From: Tepidicaulis marinus | Lineage (GTDB): Bacteria > Pseudomonadota > Alphaproteobacteria > Parvibaculales > Parvibaculaceae | NCBI RefSeq assembly: GCF_000739695.1 | Contig: NZ_BBIO01000003.1 | Location: 124,001 to 188,000 of the forward strand | Reading direction: 5' to 3' | DNA length: 64,000 nt | Translations under genes and position numbers: made by a program | In this document: positions 26,196-33,314 of the stretch, one piece after another | Layout of the letters: every line of letters starts with the position of its first letter | Position numbering within the stretch: the first letter of the stretch is position 1 | The notes under the pieces: model-generated | The model's database searches: none | What the model saw: the letters and a program-made list of their open reading frames with translations, nothing else | What the model was told of the DNA's origin: nothing

Positions 26196-26237
26196 AGGCC
26201 GCCCCCTTCACCGCCATGGCGGTGAAGGGGGCGGCCT
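26196..26237. repeat. 42-bp perfect palindrome
   Basis: Bases 26196-26216 are the exact reverse complement of 26217-26237, with the centre at CCA/TGG and no loop. It lies between the methyltransferase stop and the cupin start (20 nt upstream of the ATG). No T-run follows on either strand, so it is not a standard terminator. Confidence 0.95.
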
Positions 26238-26256
26238 GAACCAAGGAGCGTGATGC

Positions 26257-26646
26257 ATGAAACCCCTTAGAACGCCCGTCCGCCTGCGCGCCGCGGGAAA
26301 TGTCGAGAAATCGATTTACGAGTATATCGGCCGGATGAGCGGTGAGGAAAGTTTGTCGGTTGCGCGTATGGAAAGCCCCGCCGGCTGGTCCGAACCCGGC
26401 CAGCGGCCCGCATTTCGAGAGTTCACGCTGGTCATTTCAGGCGCGGTGCGCATCGAGACGGAGGCCGGCGTGGAGATCGTGCGCGCGGGGGAAGCGTTTA
26501 TCTGTGAGCCGGGAGAATGGGTTCGCTATAGCACGCCTGAAGAACCGGCCGAATATGTCGCCGTCTGCACTCCGGCTTTTTCGCCCGAGATGGTGAACCG
26601 GGACGAGGAAGCCGGTCCCGGCGCCGGTCCCGTGCGGCAGCCGTGA
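26257..26646 (+). CDS. Small cupin-domain protein
   Basis: 129 aa with a single cupin barrel (FTLVISGAVRIETEAGVEIVRAGEAFICEPGEWVRYSTP). The first cupin motif lacks the usual two histidines (family GxxxHxH), so metal binding is doubtful. A strong ribosome-binding site (AAGGAG) precedes the ATG. Its leader contains a 42-bp perfect palindrome. Function unknown. Confidence 0.8.
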   Translation: MKPLRTPVRLRAAGNVEKSIYEYIGRMSGEESLSVARMESPAGWSEPGQRPAFREFTLVISGAVRIETEAGVEIVRAGEAFICEPGEWVRYSTPEEPAEYVAVCTPAFSPEMVNRDEEAGPGAGPVRQP

Positions 26647-26673
26647 TTGCGCCCGAGGGGCAAGGCAAACACG

Positions 26674-27189
26674 TCAAGCGTCCCTGAACCAGTTCACCTG
26701 CATGAAATATTCATCCGTGTCGTGTTTGACGTCCGCTTGGCCGTTATAGGCGCTTGTCAGCGCATCGTTCATCCGCTGCACAAGATGCGGGTCCGTTGCC
26801 GCCACAACCATGGCATTGCCGTCCGCCGCCACGCTCATGATGCGGTGGAGGGGGAAATTTTTCTTGTCCTGCTGTTCGACATTGTGCAGCAGGTTCAAAA
26901 TTTCCGTCTGATGCATTGGCCAGAATGTGCCTTCGAGCACCAGTAGGCCGCCCGGATCATCCGCCTCGATCCGTTTGCAGGCCGGACAGAGAATTTCTTC
27001 TCCTTCGGTCTTTTTCTCCGGGCCGGGCCATGCCCAGCGGCCGTGCTCATATATCACGCCGCATGTGGTGCAATGCGCCGGGCTTTTCAGTTTTGTGGCG
27101 GCGGCGTAAGGATCGTGCACATCGGGTGCGCGGCCACGGCCCCATTTCCGGCGCCTTCCGGTAAAGTCATGCGTATCTTTGACGTTCAT
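26674..27189 (-). CDS. BCAM0308-family protein
   Basis: 171 aa from the ATG at 27189 (GAGGA 8 nt upstream). Two CxxC pairs (CTTC and CPAC) around residues 40-80 suggest a zinc ribbon; the C-terminal half (LNLLHNVEQQDKKNFPLHRI, ATDPHLVQRMNDALTSAYNG) looks like a compact alpha-beta domain. The family is named after a gene in the low-oxygen-activated locus of Burkholderia cenocepacia. Here too it follows hsp20 and CBS genes. Molecular function unknown. Confidence 0.83.
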   Translation of the reverse strand: MNVKDTHDFTGRRRKWGRGRAPDVHDPYAAATKLKSPAHCTTCGVIYEHGRWAWPGPEKKTEGEEILCPACKRIEADDPGGLLVLEGTFWPMHQTEILNLLHNVEQQDKKNFPLHRIMSVAADGNAMVVAATDPHLVQRMNDALTSAYNGQADVKHDTDEYFMQVNWFRDA

Positions 27190-27212
27190 GTCTTTCGTCC
27201 TCAAAGATTGAG

Positions 27213-27238
27213 GGCCGGAAGAATGATGTCTTCCGGCC
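27213..27238 (-). repeat. Intercistronic hairpin between CBS and BCAM0308 genes
   Basis: GGCCGGAAGA (27213-27222), a 6-nt loop and TCTTCCGGCC (27229-27238). No T-run follows on the minus strand, so it more likely adjusts mRNA stability or processing within the operon than ends it. Confidence 0.7.
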
Positions 27239-27253
27239 TTTCATCTATTGGGA

Positions 27254-27688
27254 TCACGCGTGGTGATCGGCGACGGCGGCAACAAGATCGCTTGTCAATT
27301 TTGACGGTGCAGCATGGGACAGATCGCCTATGCTCAGCATGCCCACCAAACGCTTCTTGCCGTCGATGACCGGCAGGCGGCGAATCTTGTTTTTCTGCAT
27401 CATTTGGACAGCCTCTTCGATATCCTCGTCCTCGCTGCAATAGAAGATACCCTTGCTCATTACGTCCCGGGCCTTGAGCGTACTCAGGTCCTTACCATTG
27501 GAAAAGCCGCGGCAGACCATGTCCCGGTCCGTGACCATGCCGATCATCTTATCGTTTTCACCGATCGGAATGGCACCGACATCCTGCTCGCTCATGAGCT
27601 TGGCGATTTCACTGAGAGGCGTATCCGGTGAGCGCCATTCGGCGCCCTTATGCATCACTTCTTTGACCTGTTTCACTTTCGTCTCCAT
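27254..27688 (-). CDS. CBS-domain protein
   Basis: 144 aa made of two CBS repeats: VMHKGAEWRSPDTPLSEIAKL with IGMVTDRDM, then DVMSKGIFYCSEDEDIEEAV with RLPVIDGKKRLVGMLSIGDL. CBS pairs bind adenine nucleotides and usually act as energy or redox sensors. No catalytic domain is attached. It sits 16 nt after hsp20 and is probably in the same low-oxygen operon. Confidence 0.92.
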   Translation of the reverse strand: METKVKQVKEVMHKGAEWRSPDTPLSEIAKLMSEQDVGAIPIGENDKMIGMVTDRDMVCRGFSNGKDLSTLKARDVMSKGIFYCSEDEDIEEAVQMMQKNKIRRLPVIDGKKRLVGMLSIGDLSHAAPSKLTSDLVAAVADHHA

Positions 27689-27704
27689 CGGGGGCTGGAA
27701 TGGA

Positions 27705-28220
27705 TCAATTTTTGACGGTAACGGAAATTTTGCGTTCGCTTGCCTGAGCTTCTGCTGTTTTAGGTAGCGTAACTGTCAAGACTCCGGCCTTGTAATCGGC
27801 CGTAATCTTGCTCAGGTCGATATTGTGGGGAAGCGAGAAGCTGCGCTCGAATGAACCGAAATGCCGTTCGGAGCGGTGATAGGTTTTTTTCTTCTCTTCC
27901 TTTTCTTCCCGCTTTTCACCTCGGATCGTCAACATGCCGTCCGACGCTTTCACTTCGATATTTTCAGCATCGATACCCGGAAGGTCTGCGGTTACTTCAA
28001 AGCAGTCGTCCTTCTCGGCGACGTCGATGGCGGGTGCTGCTATGTGCCATTCGTGCGGCTCCCACAGGTGGCGGAACCACGGACGGGTTTCGCCAAACTG
28101 GTCGAAAAGCCGGTCGATTTCCCGGTGCAGACCCTGGATCGGGCTTGCAAGGGAGGCAGGCAAAGCCGCTTTTTGAGTTTTGGGGGCCGATTGTTCGATT
28201 TTCACTGCGCTTTTAGACAT
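27705..28220 (-). CDS. Hsp20/alpha-crystallin family small heat-shock protein
   Basis: 171 aa from the ATG at 28220 with a perfect GGAGGT ribosome-binding site. The alpha-crystallin domain covers about residues 70-165: FEVTADLPGIDAENIEVKAS, LTIRGEKREE, RSFSLPHNIDLSKITADYKAGVLTVTLPK. It belongs to the class A/IbpA-like chaperones that hold unfolded proteins. It heads an hsp20-CBS-BCAM0308 operon, and a FixK/FNR-like site lies at class II distance from its promoter. Confidence 0.95.
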   Translation of the reverse strand: MSKSAVKIEQSAPKTQKAALPASLASPIQGLHREIDRLFDQFGETRPWFRHLWEPHEWHIAAPAIDVAEKDDCFEVTADLPGIDAENIEVKASDGMLTIRGEKREEKEEKKKTYHRSERHFGSFERSFSLPHNIDLSKITADYKAGVLTVTLPKTAEAQASERKISVTVKN

Positions 28221-28264
28221 GTTTACCTCCACTGTCAGGGGAAAGCGTCAGAGAGTACGGTAAC

Positions 28265-28304
28265 TCTATACAGCTTTGCCGCTTCATCTGTTGCGCTAAA
28301 TCAA
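28265..28304 (-). promoter_or_regulatory. FixK/FNR-like promoter of hsp20 operon
   Basis: On the minus strand TTGATTTAGCGCAA (28304-28291) fits the FixK2/FNR pattern TTG(A/C)-N8-(T/G)CAA. TATAGA (28270-28265) is a good -10, giving a start near 28258, about 40 nt from the centre of the box, the class II activation distance. Confidence 0.6.
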
Positions 28305-28380
28305 AGAAGATGCCGCAGAGTGAAAATCTTTATGCGGATAATTATGTCAAGAATACTGCCGTTCTTCCTGTTTGCATATT

Positions 28381-28434
28381 CGTTGACGCATATCCCCAAC
28401 CGTTGACGCATATCCCCAACCGTTGACGCATATC
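28381..28434. repeat. 20-bp tandem repeat, 2.7 copies
   Basis: CGTTGACGCATATCCCCAAC occurs at 28381-28400 and 28401-28420 and again, for its first 14 bases, at 28421-28434. Each copy carries the TTGACGCATATC half of an FNR-like box; only the last copy completes it with ATCAA. Confidence 0.9.
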
Positions 28435-28463
28435 AATGCCGCGCCGCCTATTCCTGTGACAAT
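28423..28463 (+). promoter_or_regulatory. FNR/FixK-like promoter of the YeeE/YedE operon
   Basis: TTGACGCATATCAA (28423-28436) is a 14-bp FNR/FixK-type box. GACAAT (28458-28463) is a possible -10 with a start near 28470, about 41 nt from the box centre, again the class II spacing, and 22 nt before the first gene. Confidence 0.6.
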
Positions 28464-28492
28464 TGCCGCAACTCCTTGAGAAAGGCATATCA

Positions 28493-29020
28493 ATGACCGG
28501 CAATATTTTTCAGAGCAAATCCTGGTCTCCTTATGCGGCAGGCATTGTCATCGGATTGCTGCAAATTCCAGCTTTCCTGCTTATCGAAACAGCACTCGGG
28601 GCTTCTTCTTCGTATGTCACGATCGGCGCCCTTCTCAGCGGGATATGGGACGGTGATCTGAGCGGCAACTCGTATCTGCTGAAACATGCGGCGACGACGG
28701 GAAAGAACTGGTGGCAAGTGGCGCTTGTTCTTGGGATTGCGCTTGGAGCATTCATTTCCATGCGTTTATCGGGGGCAAGGCGCAAGGCCATATCGCCCAT
28801 CTGGGCGCGCACCTTGGGAACGTCCCGCCCAGCGGCGCGTTATGCGCTTGCCTTCGGCGCGGGCTTTTTGATGTTGTTCGGCGCGCGCATAGCCGACGGC
28901 TGCACCAGCGGTCATGGACTTTCCGGCGTGGCGCAGCTTTCCATCGGATCGACCGTGGCCGTTGCCGCCATGTTTGCCGGCGGCATTGCCACGGCCCTGC
29001 TCGTTCTGCGCCGTATTTAG
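28493..29020 (+). CDS. YeeE/YedE-family transporter, first half
   Basis: 175 aa, about five transmembrane helices, with the signature GCTSGHGLSG near residue 140, whose Cys is thought to pass sulfur compounds. The YeeE/YedE family moves thiosulfate or related sulfur species. This gene encodes only one half; the other half is the next gene 12 nt downstream, as in PmpA/PmpB-type systems. It is first in an operon with a FNR/FixK-like box. Confidence 0.87.
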   Translation: MTGNIFQSKSWSPYAAGIVIGLLQIPAFLLIETALGASSSYVTIGALLSGIWDGDLSGNSYLLKHAATTGKNWWQVALVLGIALGAFISMRLSGARRKAISPIWARTLGTSRPAARYALAFGAGFLMLFGARIADGCTSGHGLSGVAQLSIGSTVAVAAMFAGGIATALLVLRRI

Positions 29021-29032
29021 GAAGGATATTCC

Positions 29033-29611
29033 ATGTCGGTATTTTCAGCCATTTTGATCGGTATTTTGATGGGAACCGTTTTCGGGTTCGCACTCGAAAA
29101 ATCCCGCGTTTTCGAACCCGGCATGATCGTCGGCCAAATGCAGCTGCGGAACTTCATCATGCTCAAGGTGTTTCTGACAGCCGTTGCGGTGGGCGCGCTC
29201 GTGCTGGCCGTCATGACCTCCATGGGCTGGGCGAGCCTCCATCCGAAAGGTGCGCTTTATGTGGCCGATGTCATCGGCGGTCTTATTCTCGGCGCGGGCA
29301 TCGCCCTGGCCGGGGCTTGCCCGGGGACCGTATTGGCTCAGATCGGGGCCGGTTACCGGGATGCGCTTTTCGTGCTGGCGGGCGGCATCGCCGGGGCGAC
29401 CTTCTATGGGTATTTGGATCCTGTGCTGGCGCCGCTTCTCAAGACATTGGATGCGGGAAAAATCACCTTTGCCGATAGTTTCGGCCTTCCATACTGGTTC
29501 TTGGCTGTTTTACTTGCTGTACTGATCGGCGTGGTGCTGTTCATCCTCGAAAAAGTCTCGCCCTGGCGGGTGGAAATGGGGGCGGATGTGGATGGGGATC
29601 TGGCGCCCTAG
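29033..29611 (+). CDS. YeeE/YedE-family transporter, second half (DUF6691-like)
   Basis: 192 aa, five transmembrane helices, with the matching signature ALAGACPGTVLAQIGAG, whose Cys corresponds to the second sulfur-relay site of the single-chain YeeE. Translation is probably coupled to the first half; a ribosome-binding site (AAGGA) lies before the ATG. The two proteins together would make one transporter. Thiosulfate, sulfide or another small sulfur species are candidate substrates. Confidence 0.85.
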   Translation: MSVFSAILIGILMGTVFGFALEKSRVFEPGMIVGQMQLRNFIMLKVFLTAVAVGALVLAVMTSMGWASLHPKGALYVADVIGGLILGAGIALAGACPGTVLAQIGAGYRDALFVLAGGIAGATFYGYLDPVLAPLLKTLDAGKITFADSFGLPYWFLAVLLAVLIGVVLFILEKVSPWRVEMGADVDGDLAP

Positions 29612-29641
29612 ATTTCTGCGGCTGGAAGGAGCGGGGCTGCG

Positions 29642-30634
29642 ATGAAAGCAATGGTTCTGGAGGAAATCGGCCGCCCTCTTGTTCTACAAGAAAGAGAAAA
29701 TCCCCTTCCCGGGCCAGGGGAAATCAGGCTGCGTGTCGAGGCCTGCGCTGTGTGCCGCACGGATTTGCATGTCGTGGACGGCGATCTGAAACATCCCAAA
29801 CTGCCTTTGATTCCCGGTCATGAAATTGTCGGCCTGGTCGACAAAGTGGGGCCCGGCGTGAGCGAGGCCAGGCTCGGGCGCCGCGCAGGGGTGCCGTGGC
29901 TCGGTCATACATGCGGCACCTGTCTTTATTGCCGCGAGGGGGCCGAAAATCTGTGCGATACACCTCTTTTCACCGGCTACACGCGGGACGGCGGGTTTGC
30001 CACGCATGTCATCGCGGATTCGGCCTTCGCCTTCGATCTGGATGAGGCGGCCGAACCTGCAGCGACCGCGCCGCTTCTCTGTGCAGGCCTTATCGGCTGG
30101 CGCTCGCTGAAAAAGGCGGGCGAGGGCAAACGCATCGGCATTTACGGCTTCGGCGCGGCGGCCCATATCATTACGCAAATTTGCGTTTGGCAGGGCCGGG
30201 AGGTTTACGCCTTCACGCGGGAAGGGGATATGCCGGCGCAACGTTTCGCCAAAGACCTTGGCGCGGTATGGGCGGGCGCTTCAGGTGAGGCCCCGCCAAC
30301 GCTGCTCGATGCGGCCATCATTTTCGCGCCTATCGGCACGCTTGTCCCGGCCGCATTAAAGGCCGTCCGGAAGGGCGGGCGTGTTGTTTGCGGCGGCATT
30401 CATATGAGCGACCTGCCGGCTATGCCCTATTCGCTGCTTTGGCAAGAGCGCCATGTGATGTCCGTTGCCAATCTGACCCGTGCGGATGCGCTAGAGTTTT
30501 TCCCCGTGGCCAAGCAGGCGGGCGTTGCCACGCATACGAAAATCTATGCGCTGTGCGAGGCGAATGATGCGCTAAGCGATCTTAGAGAAGGCCGGTTTAC
30601 CGGCGCTGCCGTGCTTGTGCCTTCCTTGCAGTAA
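29642..30634 (+). CDS. Zinc-dependent alcohol dehydrogenase
   Basis: 330 aa with both zinc sites of medium-chain alcohol dehydrogenases: catalytic Cys in VCRTDLHVVDG and GHE, structural four-Cys set in CGTCLYCREGAENLC. The coenzyme motif is IGIYGFGAAAHI. It is third in the YeeE/YedE operon, 30 nt downstream, and such an enzyme is a regular member of low-oxygen loci with Hsp20, CBS and BCAM0308 proteins, where it may take part in reductive fermentation-like metabolism. Confidence 0.92.
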   Translation: MKAMVLEEIGRPLVLQERENPLPGPGEIRLRVEACAVCRTDLHVVDGDLKHPKLPLIPGHEIVGLVDKVGPGVSEARLGRRAGVPWLGHTCGTCLYCREGAENLCDTPLFTGYTRDGGFATHVIADSAFAFDLDEAAEPAATAPLLCAGLIGWRSLKKAGEGKRIGIYGFGAAAHIITQICVWQGREVYAFTREGDMPAQRFAKDLGAVWAGASGEAPPTLLDAAIIFAPIGTLVPAALKAVRKGGRVVCGGIHMSDLPAMPYSLLWQERHVMSVANLTRADALEFFPVAKQAGVATHTKIYALCEANDALSDLREGRFTGAAVLVPSLQ

Positions 30635-30677
30635 GAGGCCTGCCGGTTTCCCGGATCAAGTCATGAGCGCGAGACCT

Positions 30678-31568
30678 TCAGATTTGCGAAAGTTTGGCTG
30701 AGACGAGATCGCGCACCAGCGGGTTGGGAAATTTGCGCTCCATGGTGACGGCATAGAAATTTTCGGCAATGCCGGGCAGGCTCCCGGCTTCTTTCAAAAA
30801 GCCGGAGGCAAGCTCGTCCTTCACCACGATAGGCGGAATGACGCCAAGACCCACCCCTTCCCGCGTTAAAAGGCGCAGCATGGCCATGTCGTCCACCTCG
30901 GCGGCGATTTGCGGCTGAATGTTCCAGCGTTCCATCAAGGCATTGAAGTCCGTTCGCACGCTGCTGTCTGCCGTGGGCAGGAGCACCGGCTCGCTCGCCA
31001 AAAGCTCGCGCAGTTTTCCCTTGCTGCGCCGTCCGACAAGTTCCGCCCGCCCGACGAGCGAGATGCGCTGCTGGGCCAGGCGGTGAGAGACGAACGGGGT
31101 AATGGCGTCGCGTGCCGGCGGCTGGGTGAGGAGCACCACATCGAGATTGAGCGCCTCTAGCCCGCGCAAGAGTTCGGCCGCCGTGCCGGAGCGCAAAATC
31201 ACTTCCACATCGCTCCGCCCGAGAACCGGTTTTAGAAACGCGATCTGGAAGTTGCGCGATAGCGTGGCGAGCGCGCCCACGCGCAGCGCCTGGCGGCTGC
31301 GCCCGCTGGCGCGCAGATTGGCGAGCAGTTCTTCCCCCGCGGAAAAGATTGCATCGGCATGGTCGAGCGCGAGCCGTCCTGCTTCCGTCAGGGCGAGCTG
31401 ACGGCCCCGGCGTTCGAAAAGCGCATGGCCGAGCCGTTCTTCCAGCTGCTTGATTTGGATGGAAAGCGCCGATTGGGAAACGTTCAGCCGCTCCGCCGTG
31501 CGGGTCAGGTTGCCGTCATGGGCGACCGCCCAGAAATAGCGCAGGTGATGGAAGTTCAGTTCGTTCAT
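30678..31568 (-). CDS. LysR-family regulator, probably of the dab operon
   Basis: 296 aa with the LysR helix-turn-helix (LRYFWAVAHDGNLTRTAERLNVSQSALSIQIKQLEERLG) split as HDGNLTRTAERLN and SQSALSIQIKQLEE. The effector domain is unspecific, somewhat like NhaR. It is divergent from dabB; a T-N11-A motif lies directly in front of its own start. By position it should respond to carbon-supply or pH signals, but the effector is not visible. Confidence 0.92.
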   Translation of the reverse strand: MNELNFHHLRYFWAVAHDGNLTRTAERLNVSQSALSIQIKQLEERLGHALFERRGRQLALTEAGRLALDHADAIFSAGEELLANLRASGRSRQALRVGALATLSRNFQIAFLKPVLGRSDVEVILRSGTAAELLRGLEALNLDVVLLTQPPARDAITPFVSHRLAQQRISLVGRAELVGRRSKGKLRELLASEPVLLPTADSSVRTDFNALMERWNIQPQIAAEVDDMAMLRLLTREGVGLGVIPPIVVKDELASGFLKEAGSLPGIAENFYAVTMERKFPNPLVRDLVSAKLSQI

Positions 31569-31572
31569 ATGA

Positions 31573-31585
31573 TCTATTTTATAGA
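31573..31585. promoter_or_regulatory. LysR-type T-N11-A box
   Basis: TCTAT-TTT-ATAGA, an inverted repeat with the T-N11-A form, framed by GTTC (31563-31566) and GAAC (31584-31587). It lies just upstream of the lysR start and 88 nt from dabB. Confidence 0.55.
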
Positions 31586-31672
31586 ACGAAAACCAGCAAA
31601 CAATGAATTTTTCTTATCTCTTCTTCGTCCCTACTTTCTCCGCACCCGGCCGTACCAAGTGGAGAACACCTC

Positions 31673-33310
31673 ATGCCTGTCCTGCCAAGCCTCGATGGCC
31701 CTGCCGCTGCCTCGCTTTTGGCGCTCCTGCCGGTCCTTGCGCCGCTGCTTCTCCTGCTTGCCGGATTTGCTGCCTTTGCGGGGCCGGGTTTGCGCCCACG
31801 CCTGCAGGTGCGCGCGGCGGAAGGCGCGGCGCTTCTTTCCCTTTTTGCCGTGCTGGGCGCTGCCGGGCTTGCCGCGTTCGGGGCGGGCGATGGGCTCCTG
31901 CCTCCCGCGCTTGCCCCGCTCGACGGGCTTTTCATGGCGGATGCCGTTTCCCTCGTCATGTTGCTGGTCGTCTCCAGCATCGGCTGGGCGGTTTTGCGGT
32001 TTTCAGCGAGTTATCTTGACGGGGAAGCGCGGCAGGGCGCTTTTACCGGCTGGCTTTGTCTGACGCTTGCCTCGGTTCTCTTCTTTGTGCAGGCAGGCAC
32101 ATTGTCGGGGCTCGTTCTGTCCTGGATCGCTGCGAGCCTCTTCCTGCAAAAGCTTCTGCTCTTTTACCCAGAGCGCCTTCCCGCCCGGCGGGCGGCGCGC
32201 AAACACGCATTGATGGCGCGGCTCAGCGACGGCGCGCTGATCGGTGCGGCGCTTCTTCTTTATATGGCTTACGGCACGCAGGAGATCGGCGCGCTCAGCG
32301 CGGCGGCACGGGCCGATTTTGCGGGCGGCGGCGGCGCGGCAGTCATTCTAGCGGCAGGCCTCCTCGCTCTAGCCGCGCTCTTCAAATCGGCGCAGTTCCC
32401 CGCCCATGGCTGGCTGACGGAGGTGATGGATACGCCGACGCCGGTTTCCGCGCTGCTTCATGCAGGTGTTGTCAATGCGGGCGGCTTTCTTCTGATCCGC
32501 TTTGCCGATGTCATGCTGCTGGCGCCGGGCGTACTTGCCGCGCTCGTTCTCATCGGCGGCTTTACGGCGCTGTTCGGTTCGCTGGTGATGCTGACGCAGC
32601 CTGCGGTCAAAACCTCGCTCGCCTGGTCCACCATCGCGCAGATGGGCTTCATGATTTTTCAGTGCGGCCTCGCGCTCTTTCCCCTCGCGCTTTTGCATAT
32701 CGCCGCGCATTCCTTCTACAAGGCCCATGCTTTCCTTTCATCCGGCAGCGCGGTGGAAAATGTTGCGGCGATCAAGAAGCCGGGCTCCATCGCGGTGCCG
32801 AACGGCAAGGCCGTGGGGCGGGCCTTTCTCATCGCGCTTGTCATTTTCGCGGCCACGGGCGCGCTCTTCGGCTTCGAGACGAAATCCCCGCAAGCGATCG
32901 CGCTTGGCGCCATTCTTATCTTCGGTGTCGCCTATCTTCTGGCGCAGGGCCTTGCCGATGCCGCGCCCCGGCTTTTAACCCAGCGCACCGCGCTTTATTC
33001 GCTGGCCGCTACCGCGGGTTATTTCACGCTGCAAGCGGGCGCCGAATGGCTGACGGCAGGCACCTTGCCCGCAACGCCGGCGCCAGGGCCGCTCGAATGG
33101 GCGCTCATTGCGCTTGCGGTACTCAGCTTCGCTTTGACCGCTTTTGCCCAGGCGACCTTCCCGCTCTGGTCGGCGCATCCGGCAGCAGCCGGTCTTCGGG
33201 TGCATCTTGCTAACGGGCTTTACGCCAATGCGCTTTTCGACCGCCTGCTTGGCAGCTGGCGGATGAACGAGCAAGTCAATGCCGGGCCTCCGGCGCCAAA
33301 GAAGGGATAA
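31673..33310 (+). CDS. dabB: DabB, proton-conducting subunit of inorganic-carbon uptake complex
   Basis: 545 aa with about 13-14 transmembrane helices, related to NuoL/MrpA antiporter-like subunits. The conserved core is [39 protein letters not shown], followed by [18 protein letters not shown]. In DAB complexes DabB uses the ion gradient to drive CO2 hydration by DabA. It is 4 nt upstream of dabA, and GGAG lies before the ATG. Confidence 0.93.
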   Translation: MPVLPSLDGPAAASLLALLPVLAPLLLLLAGFAAFAGPGLRPRLQVRAAEGAALLSLFAVLGAAGLAAFGAGDGLLPPALAPLDGLFMADAVSLVMLLVVSSIGWAVLRFSASYLDGEARQGAFTGWLCLTLASVLFFVQAGTLSGLVLSWIAASLFLQKLLLFYPERLPARRAARKHALMARLSDGALIGAALLLYMAYGTQEIGALSAAARADFAGGGGAAVILAAGLLALAALFKSAQFPAHGWLTEVMDTPTPVSALLHAGVVNAGGFLLIRFADVMLLAPGVLAALVLIGGFTALFGSLVMLTQPAVKTSLAWSTIAQMGFMIFQCGLALFPLALLHIAAHSFYKAHAFLSSGSAVENVAAIKKPGSIAVPNGKAVGRAFLIALVIFAATGALFGFETKSPQAIALGAILIFGVAYLLAQGLADAAPRLLTQRTALYSLAATAGYFTLQAGAEWLTAGTLPATPAPGPLEWALIALAVLSFALTAFAQATFPLWSAHPAAAGLRVHLANGLYANALFDRLLGSWRMNEQVNAGPPAPKKG

Positions 33311-33314
33311 AACG

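Noticed and set aside
28381-28434. CRISPR-like repeats
   Set aside because: Direct tandem units without spacers and only 2.7 copies.
29147-29172. Further EcfG-like promoter (GGAAC-N16-TGTT)
   Set aside because: One mismatch in the -10 and position inside the coding region of the YedE half.
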